From the NCBI RefSeq assembly GCF_014696225.1, contig NZ_JACJPV010000010.1, forward strand, positions 85,236-149,235: a stretch of DNA of 64,000 nt, in the 5' to 3' direction. Each line of letters starts with the position of its first letter. The stretch's first letter is position 1. Source of the DNA: Anabaena sp. FACHB-1237. Its GTDB lineage: Bacteria > Cyanobacteriota > Cyanobacteriia > Cyanobacteriales > Nostocaceae. Both the position numbers and the translations under genes were made by a program. This document shows positions 59,113-64,000 of this stretch, in pieces. The notes beneath the pieces are model-generated. The model searched no databases, had not been told where the DNA came from, and worked only from the letters and a program-made list of their open reading frames with translations.

Positions 59113-59176
59113 AAAAAAAATTAGAAATTAAAAATTAAAAATTAAAAATTAAAAATTGGTGATTGGTGATTGGTAA
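59113..59176. repeat. ATTAAAA and TTGGTGA short tandem repeats
   Basis: About five ATTAAAA heptamers run into three GATTGGT/TGATTGG heptamers, lying about 100 bp upstream of lepA. Confidence 0.75.
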
Positions 59177-59276
59177 AATGGTCTTCCGACTCCTTGAACT
59201 CCTGACTCCTATCCCAAATTACGCTAAAATACATCCAGTAAATAGCTCTCTCTTGCTGCTCAAGCAAAAATCGTAT

Positions 59277-61088
59277 ATGACTGACGTTCCCGCAAATCGT
59301 ATTCGCAACTTTTGTATTATTGCTCACATTGATCATGGTAAATCTACTCTAGCCGATCGCTTACTCCAAGCTACTGGAACTGTAGAAGATCGGCAAATGA
59401 AAGAGCAGTTCCTTGATAACATGGATTTAGAACGGGAGCGCGGCATTACCATCAAGCTGCAAGCTGCCCGCATGAATTATACTGCTAAAAATGGCGAGCA
59501 ATACGTTCTCAATTTAATTGATACTCCCGGCCACGTAGACTTTTCCTATGAAGTTTCTCGTTCTTTGGCTGCTTGTGAAGGTGCTTTGTTAGTTGTGGAT
59601 GCATCCCAAGGAGTTGAAGCTCAAACTTTAGCCAATGTTTATTTAGCACTGGAACACAACTTAGAAATCATCCCAGTGCTTAATAAGATTGACTTACCAG
59701 GTGCAGAACCAGAAAGAGTGGTTGGGGAAATTGAAGAGATTATTGGTTTAGACTGTAGTGAAGCGATTTTAGCATCTGCTAAAGAGGGTATTGGTATTCC
59801 TGAAATATTAGAAACCATAGTTCAGAAAATACCATCTCCAGCAAATACTATTGATGAGCCTTTAAGAGCATTAATTTTTGATAGTTACTATGATAGTTAC
59901 CGGGGCGTAATTGTGTATTTCCGGGTGATGGATGGTAATGTGAAAAAAGGCGATCGCATCTACTTAATGGCTTCTGAAAAGGAATATGAAATAGATGAAT
60001 TAGGAGTATTATCACCTACACAAAAGCAAGTTGAAGAACTTCATGCAGGAGAAGTAGGTTATTTAGCCGCATCTATTAAAGCTGTAGCAGATGCTAGAGT
60101 AGGTGATACCATTACCCTTAGCAAACAAAAAGCAACTAATCCTTTACCTGGATATACAGAAGCTAACCCGATGGTATTTTGCGGAATGTTTCCCATAGAT
60201 GCAGATCAATTTGAAGACTTGCGGGAAGCACTAGAAAAACTCAGATTAAATGACGCAGCATTACAATATGAACCAGAAACTTCTAGCGCGATGGGTTTTG
60301 GGTTCCGTTGCGGTTTCTTGGGTTTATTACACATGGAAATTGTCCAAGAAAGGTTAGAAAGAGAGTATAACCTGGACTTAATTATTACCGCTCCTTCCGT
60401 AGTATATAAAGTAATTACCAATAAAGGAGAAGAATTATACATAGACAATCCTAGCCATTTACCAGCGCCAAATGATCGAGAAAGAATTGAAGAACCCTAT
60501 GTTAAGGTAGAAATGATCACACCGGAGACATTTGTGGGAACTTTAATGGAGTTAGCACAAACTCGGCGTGGTATCTTCAAAGATATGAAATATCTCACTC
60601 AAGGAAGAACCACATTAACCTATGAACTTCCTTTAGCAGAAGTAGTAACAGACTTTTTCGATCAAATGAAATCTCGTTCTCGTGGTTATGCCAGTATGGA
60701 ATATCATTTAATTGGTTATCGAGAAAACCCCTTGGTAAAATTGGATATCATGATTAATGGTGATCCTGTGGATTCTTTAGCTATGATTGTCCACCGAGAT
60801 AAAGCCTATAATGTGGGTAGAAGTATGGCGGAAAAATTAAAAGAACTTATTCCCCGTCATCAATTTAAAGTACCTATCCAAGCGGCTATTGGTAGTAAGG
60901 TAATTGCTAGTGAACATATTCCTGCGTTACGTAAAGATGTATTAGCAAAATGTTACGGCGGTGATATTAGCCGCAAAAAGAAACTTTTGCAGAAGCAAGC
61001 CAAAGGTAAGAAGCGTATGAAAGCTGTAGGTACAGTGGATGTACCTCAGGAGGCGTTTATGGCTGTGTTAAAGTTAGATCAAAGTTAA
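59277..61088 (+). CDS. lepA: Translation elongation factor 4
   Basis: LepA/EF4 is a translational GTPase acting on stalled or initiating ribosomes. The ATG at 59277 gives a 603-residue product, [20 protein letters not shown], the usual family length; the reading further upstream is mostly repeat. GTPase motifs are HIDHGKST (17-24), [20 protein letters not shown] and [13 protein letters not shown]. Domains II-V and the LepA-specific C-terminus ([20 protein letters not shown]) are intact. Confidence 0.98.
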   Translation: MTDVPANRIRNFCIIAHIDHGKSTLADRLLQATGTVEDRQMKEQFLDNMDLERERGITIKLQAARMNYTAKNGEQYVLNLIDTPGHVDFSYEVSRSLAACEGALLVVDASQGVEAQTLANVYLALEHNLEIIPVLNKIDLPGAEPERVVGEIEEIIGLDCSEAILASAKEGIGIPEILETIVQKIPSPANTIDEPLRALIFDSYYDSYRGVIVYFRVMDGNVKKGDRIYLMASEKEYEIDELGVLSPTQKQVEELHAGEVGYLAASIKAVADARVGDTITLSKQKATNPLPGYTEANPMVFCGMFPIDADQFEDLREALEKLRLNDAALQYEPETSSAMGFGFRCGFLGLLHMEIVQERLEREYNLDLIITAPSVVYKVITNKGEELYIDNPSHLPAPNDRERIEEPYVKVEMITPETFVGTLMELAQTRRGIFKDMKYLTQGRTTLTYELPLAEVVTDFFDQMKSRSRGYASMEYHLIGYRENPLVKLDIMINGDPVDSLAMIVHRDKAYNVGRSMAEKLKELIPRHQFKVPIQAAIGSKVIASEHIPALRKDVLAKCYGGDISRKKKLLQKQAKGKKRMKAVGTVDVPQEAFMAVLKLDQS

Positions 61089-61112
61089 TATTAACTTGTA
61101 GTTGGGCTTTGG

Positions 61113-61147
61113 CATTGTAGAGATGTTTTATATAACGTCTCTACAAT
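61113..61147. repeat. TTGTAGAGA..TCTCTACAA inverted repeat
   Basis: A 9-bp perfect stem (extendable) with TGTTTTATATAACG between the arms lies 25 bp after the lepA stop. This TGTAGAGACG..CGTCTCTACA type is an abundant dispersed cyanobacterial palindrome; it may also end the lepA transcript. Confidence 0.65.
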
Positions 61148-61190
61148 AATTATCGGAAATGTCTAATGAAATACCCCACATATTAAAATA

Positions 61191-61403
61191 CTATAGTTCT
61201 ATAATTTGTTTTTGCGATGTTTGTTGTTCTTGTATTGGCTGAATTTCTGAATTGATAGGTGAATATTTACAATCACAAATCCCTATCATGTCAAATCCCA
61301 AATCAGGAGATTCAGGAATATAAGTTTCAACATTGGTTACTTCCCAGTCACTGAAAAGGTAATGGGTTTTAGCTTGTGGATATGGGCACTCAACAAACGA
61401 GTA
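61191..61403 (-). pseudogene. Open-frame fragment without start
   Basis: A 70-codon minus-strand frame with coding-like composition reads VECPYPQAKTHYLFSDWEVT, NVETYIPESPDLGFDMIGIC and DCKYSPINSEIQPIQEQQTS to a TAG at 61191. It begins right after a TGA and has no usable start codon near its beginning. I do not recognise the family. Probably the tail of a lost gene, filling most of the 530-bp gap between lepA and the glycosyltransferase gene. Confidence 0.4.
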
Positions 61404-61618
61404 TCAAAAATAATAGTTAAATACCAAGCAAATACTAGGTTAATAAACTATGTTGCTTATAAATTTACAAAAGTTGACAAATCTTGATAAGGTTAGTCAA
61501 AATATTTTGATAAAGATTTAGCAAAAAATGTTCATGTCAATAGCCAAAGTTATTTTTTCAAGATAATGATAGTTTTTTAACAGTTTGAGATGTTTTTTAA
61601 TTACCGGGGAGTCAATTC

Positions 61619-62806
61619 ATGAAAGTATTAGCGCTGAGTTGGGAATTTCCACCAAGAATAGTCGGAGGAATTGCTCGTCACGTTGCTGAGTTGTACCCAG
61701 AATTAGTTAAATTAGGCCATGATATTCATTTAATTACACCTGAGACTCGTCAAGCACCTTTATATGAAGTTGTAGAAGGTATTCATGTCCATCGTGTTCC
61801 TGTGTCCCAAGGTAATGATTTTTTCCACTGGGTAGTGAACCTAAATAATAGTATGGGTGAATATGGTGGTAAATTGTTAATGGATAAAGGTCCATTTGAT
61901 ATAATTCATGGACATGATTGGTTAGTAGCAGATGCAGCGATCGCTCTCAAGCATATCTTTAAAATACCCCTAATTGCTACCATTCACGCCACAGAATATG
62001 GACGTTATAACGGCATTCATAACGATACTCAACGTTATATTCATCGTAAAGAAGCAGAACTAGTTCATAATGCGTGGAGAGTAATTGTTTGTACAGAATA
62101 TATGCGTAGAGAAGTAAGAGACACATTAAACACACCAGAAGATAAAATTGACGTAATTCATAATGGGATTCGTCCAGAAAAAAAACAACATCATGAAGAT
62201 TTTCACCCCCAAGCATTTCGTCGTCAATTTGCGGCAGATAACGAAAAAATTGTCTATTATTTAGGCAGAATGACTTATGAAAAAGGCATTCCTGTATTAT
62301 TAAATGCTGCTCCTAAAGTATTATGGGAAATGGGAGGTAACGTTAAATTTGTCATAGTAGGAGGAGGAAATACAGATAATTTAAAACGTCAAGCATGGGA
62401 CTTAGGAATTTGGGAAAAATGTTATTTTACAGGATTTCTTTCTGATGAATTTTTAGATAAATTTCAAACCATTGCTGACTGTGCAGTTTTTCCCAGTTTA
62501 TATGAACCTTTTGGTATTGTGGCCTTAGAAAGTTTTGCTTCTAAAGTACCAGTAGTAGTTTCTAATGCGGGAGGTTTTCCTGAAGTTGTACAGCATAGTA
62601 AAACAGGAATTACCACAATAGTAAATGATTCTAATTCTGTAGCTTGGGGAATTTTACAAATTTTGAGAAATCCTAATTATAGTCAATGGTTAGTAAATAA
62701 TGCTTATCATGATTTAGAATTGCGTTTTCGCTGGCCAAAATTAGCATTACAAACAGAACTAGTTTATGAAAAAGTAGTCAAAGAAAGATCAGAAGTAATT
62801 TGGTAA
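61619..62806 (+). CDS. Glycosyltransferase family 4 protein
   Basis: The 395-residue GT-B enzyme starts MKVLALSWEFPPRIVGGIAR, with the acceptor-domain GGIARHVAELYPEL and HGHDWLVADAAIALK motifs resembling starch/glycogen-synthase-like GT4 proteins. The donor domain has VYYLGRMTYEKGIPVLLNAA and the nucleotide-sugar E-x7-E site PSLYEPFGIVALESFASKVP. The sugar and product cannot be assigned. It lies upstream of a cyanophycinase-like gene on the same strand. Confidence 0.92.
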   Translation: MKVLALSWEFPPRIVGGIARHVAELYPELVKLGHDIHLITPETRQAPLYEVVEGIHVHRVPVSQGNDFFHWVVNLNNSMGEYGGKLLMDKGPFDIIHGHDWLVADAAIALKHIFKIPLIATIHATEYGRYNGIHNDTQRYIHRKEAELVHNAWRVIVCTEYMRREVRDTLNTPEDKIDVIHNGIRPEKKQHHEDFHPQAFRRQFAADNEKIVYYLGRMTYEKGIPVLLNAAPKVLWEMGGNVKFVIVGGGNTDNLKRQAWDLGIWEKCYFTGFLSDEFLDKFQTIADCAVFPSLYEPFGIVALESFASKVPVVVSNAGGFPEVVQHSKTGITTIVNDSNSVAWGILQILRNPNYSQWLVNNAYHDLELRFRWPKLALQTELVYEKVVKERSEVIW

Positions 62807-62807
62807 T

Positions 62808-63032
62808 TTGCACAACAATATCCACAGACTTCTTGAAGAAGTCGAGGATATGAAATCTATAATTTCTCACACTTTAAGCAATATCTATTACTGGGTTTAT
62901 TCTACATCAAAAAAAACAGCACAAACCCTGTACGCTAGAAATTTACCCTGGAAAAATGTCAAATTAACAATGATGGGGTTTAACACTTCTCAACCTCTAA
63001 CTATTCCATCATTAACTAGACATTTGGTATAG
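62808..63032 (+). CDS. Small hypothetical frame after the glycosyltransferase
   Basis: A 74-residue frame from a TTG (or from ATG at about 62850, MKSIISHTLSNIYYWVYSTS) fills the gap between the glycosyltransferase and the cyanophycinase-like gene. No domain is recognised and the start is weak. It may simply be leader sequence. Confidence 0.2.
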   Translation: MHNNIHRLLEEVEDMKSIISHTLSNIYYWVYSTSKKTAQTLYARNLPWKNVKLTMMGFNTSQPLTIPSLTRHLV

Positions 63033-63058
63033 GTAATTGCTTAAAAAAAGCAGAAATT

Positions 63059-64000
63059 ATGGTATTAACAATCGGCACACAAATTATTAAACATCTCACA
63101 GCATTCTTCAAGGGTTTATTTGATGATATACCTGAAGCAAATGATGATTATACCTGGAAACCTAGCGATAAACTTAGTGATCAAAATAGTTATCAATTAT
63201 TTACAGGTCCAGTACATAATTTAGGTGGTGGCGGCCCAGATGTAGATGATGCCATTCAGTGGATGATTCATCAAGTTCGCGGTGGCAGTAATAGCGACAA
63301 AAAAGTAAATGTTTTGATTATTCGTTCCAGAGGGGACGATACTTATAATCAGTTAATTTATCGGATGAAAGGTGTGAAATATGTGGAAACTTTGATTATT
63401 AAAAATAGACAAGAAGCAAACCGCATTGATATTTTTGATAAAGTCAGAAATGCGGGAGTGATATTTTTTGCTGGTGGTGATCAATGTGAATATATTCGTC
63501 ATTGGAAAAATACTAAATTAGAAGTTGCTGTTAAATCAGTCTATGATAAAGGAGGTGCTATTGGTGGTACTAGCGCTGGTGCAATGATTCACAGTGAATT
63601 TGTGTATGATTCTTGTGCTTGTGAAGATAGTATTGAAACTCCTCAAGCATTAGATGATCCCTATCGTAATATTACCTTTACCTATAATTTTTTTCAGTGG
63701 AAACATTTAAAAAATACTGTCATTGATACCCATTTTGATGAGAGGAAAAGAATGGGGAGAATAATGGTATTTATTGCCCGACAAATTCAAGATGGTGTCT
63801 CTAATTGTGCTTTAGGTATTGCCATTAGTGAAGAAACTTCTTTAGTGATAGATAAATATGGTATTGCTAAAGTCATCGGAAAAGGAGCAGTATATTTCGT
63901 TTTTGGTGATCATCTTCCTGAAGTTTGTCAACCAGGACAACCTTTGACTTTTTATGATTATAAAATTTGGCGTATTCCTAGAGGTGATACTTTTGATTTG
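63059..64000 (+). CDS. Cyanophycinase-like S51 peptidase, 3' end outside window
   Basis: The frame from ATG 63059 is open to the window edge (314 codons). It has S51-family features: FFAGGDQCEYIRHW, the nucleophile motif GGAIGGTSAGAMIHSEF, DTHFDERKRMGRIMVFIARQ, and ALGIAISEETSLVIDKYGIA with GKGAVYFV. It is longer and more divergent at the N-terminus (GPVHNLGGGGPDVDDAIQWM) than the CphB enzyme that breaks cyanophycin into beta-Asp-Arg dipeptides, so it may have another substrate. Confidence 0.88.
   Translation, partial: MVLTIGTQIIKHLTAFFKGLFDDIPEANDDYTWKPSDKLSDQNSYQLFTGPVHNLGGGGPDVDDAIQWMIHQVRGGSNSDKKVNVLIIRSRGDDTYNQLIYRMKGVKYVETLIIKNRQEANRIDIFDKVRNAGVIFFAGGDQCEYIRHWKNTKLEVAVKSVYDKGGAIGGTSAGAMIHSEFVYDSCACEDSIETPQALDDPYRNITFTYNFFQWKHLKNTVIDTHFDERKRMGRIMVFIARQIQDGVSNCALGIAISEETSLVIDKYGIAKVIGKGAVYFVFGDHLPEVCQPGQPLTFYDYKIWRIPRGDTFDL

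Overview
The window is chromosomal DNA of a filamentous, probably heterocyst-forming cyanobacterium (order Nostocales). The evidence is an apcEABC phycobilisome-core locus, the cyanobacterial form of the S10/spc/alpha ribosomal cluster, dispersed HIP1 octamers (GCGATCGC), and many short tandem repeats of the Nostoc/Anabaena type between genes. Base composition is AT-rich. Several accessory genes and transposons are broken while housekeeping genes are intact, as in eroding Nostocales genomes such as Trichormus (Nostoc) azollae, or in Dolichospermum/Aphanizomenon. The exact species cannot be read from the sequence.

Layout. 1-13.9 kb: ribosomal cluster, all on the + strand (rpsC 3' end, rplP, rpmC, rpsQ, rplN, rplX, rplE, rpsH, rplF, rplR, rpsE, rplO, secY, adk, infA, rpmJ, rpsM, rpsK, rpoA, rplQ, truA, rplM, rpsI, rpmE, prfA). 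It makes ribosomes, the SecY translocon, the RNA polymerase alpha subunit and release factor 1. 13.9-14.9 kb: transposon debris (two MITE-like elements and an IS4 tail). 14.9-16.7 kb: rpsP, a KH-domain RNA-binding protein and phoH. 16.7-24 kb: mixed accessory genes, a broken Uma2 gene, tRNA-Tyr and tRNA-Thr, a BlaI/M56 regulator-protease pair, a broken Ser/Thr kinase and purF. 24.7-29.9 kb: apcE-apcA-apcB-apcC with a 3' terminator. 30-38.5 kb: a TnpB relic, an exported hypothetical protein, murD, a beta-helix/SPOR-like exported protein, a dynamin-like GTPase with a SRPBCC protein, and an HNH protein. 38.6-50 kb: cell-envelope genes, namely two tandem AMIN-domain amidases, a CPA2 antiporter, a SIMPL protein, ssb, mreBCD and ribD. 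50-59 kb: accessory island with a phosphorothioation-associated methyltransferase of unusual architecture, a decayed DUF4351 gene, an M15-like peptidase, a pentapeptide-repeat protein, an IS630 fragment, a long non-coding stretch with three evenly spaced hairpin cassettes, an ABC permease, a Trp-rich protein, a second TnpB relic and an orphan antitoxin. 59-64 kb: lepA, a family 4 glycosyltransferase and a cyanophycinase-like peptidase cut by the window end.

Most noteworthy: (1) the 712-residue methyltransferase carries two copies of one ~160-residue domain, one on each side of its SAM-binding core; (2) three minus-strand hairpin/T-tract cassettes at 55.85-56.31 kb repeat every 184-185 bp with a shared 5' motif 80-81 nt from the hairpin, which looks like a tandem small-RNA array; (3) a 108-bp MITE family has one copy inserted between mreB and mreC; (4) two TnpB relics keep a nearly identical 3' end where the guide RNA scaffold would lie; (5) a long inverted repeat separates apcB from apcC.
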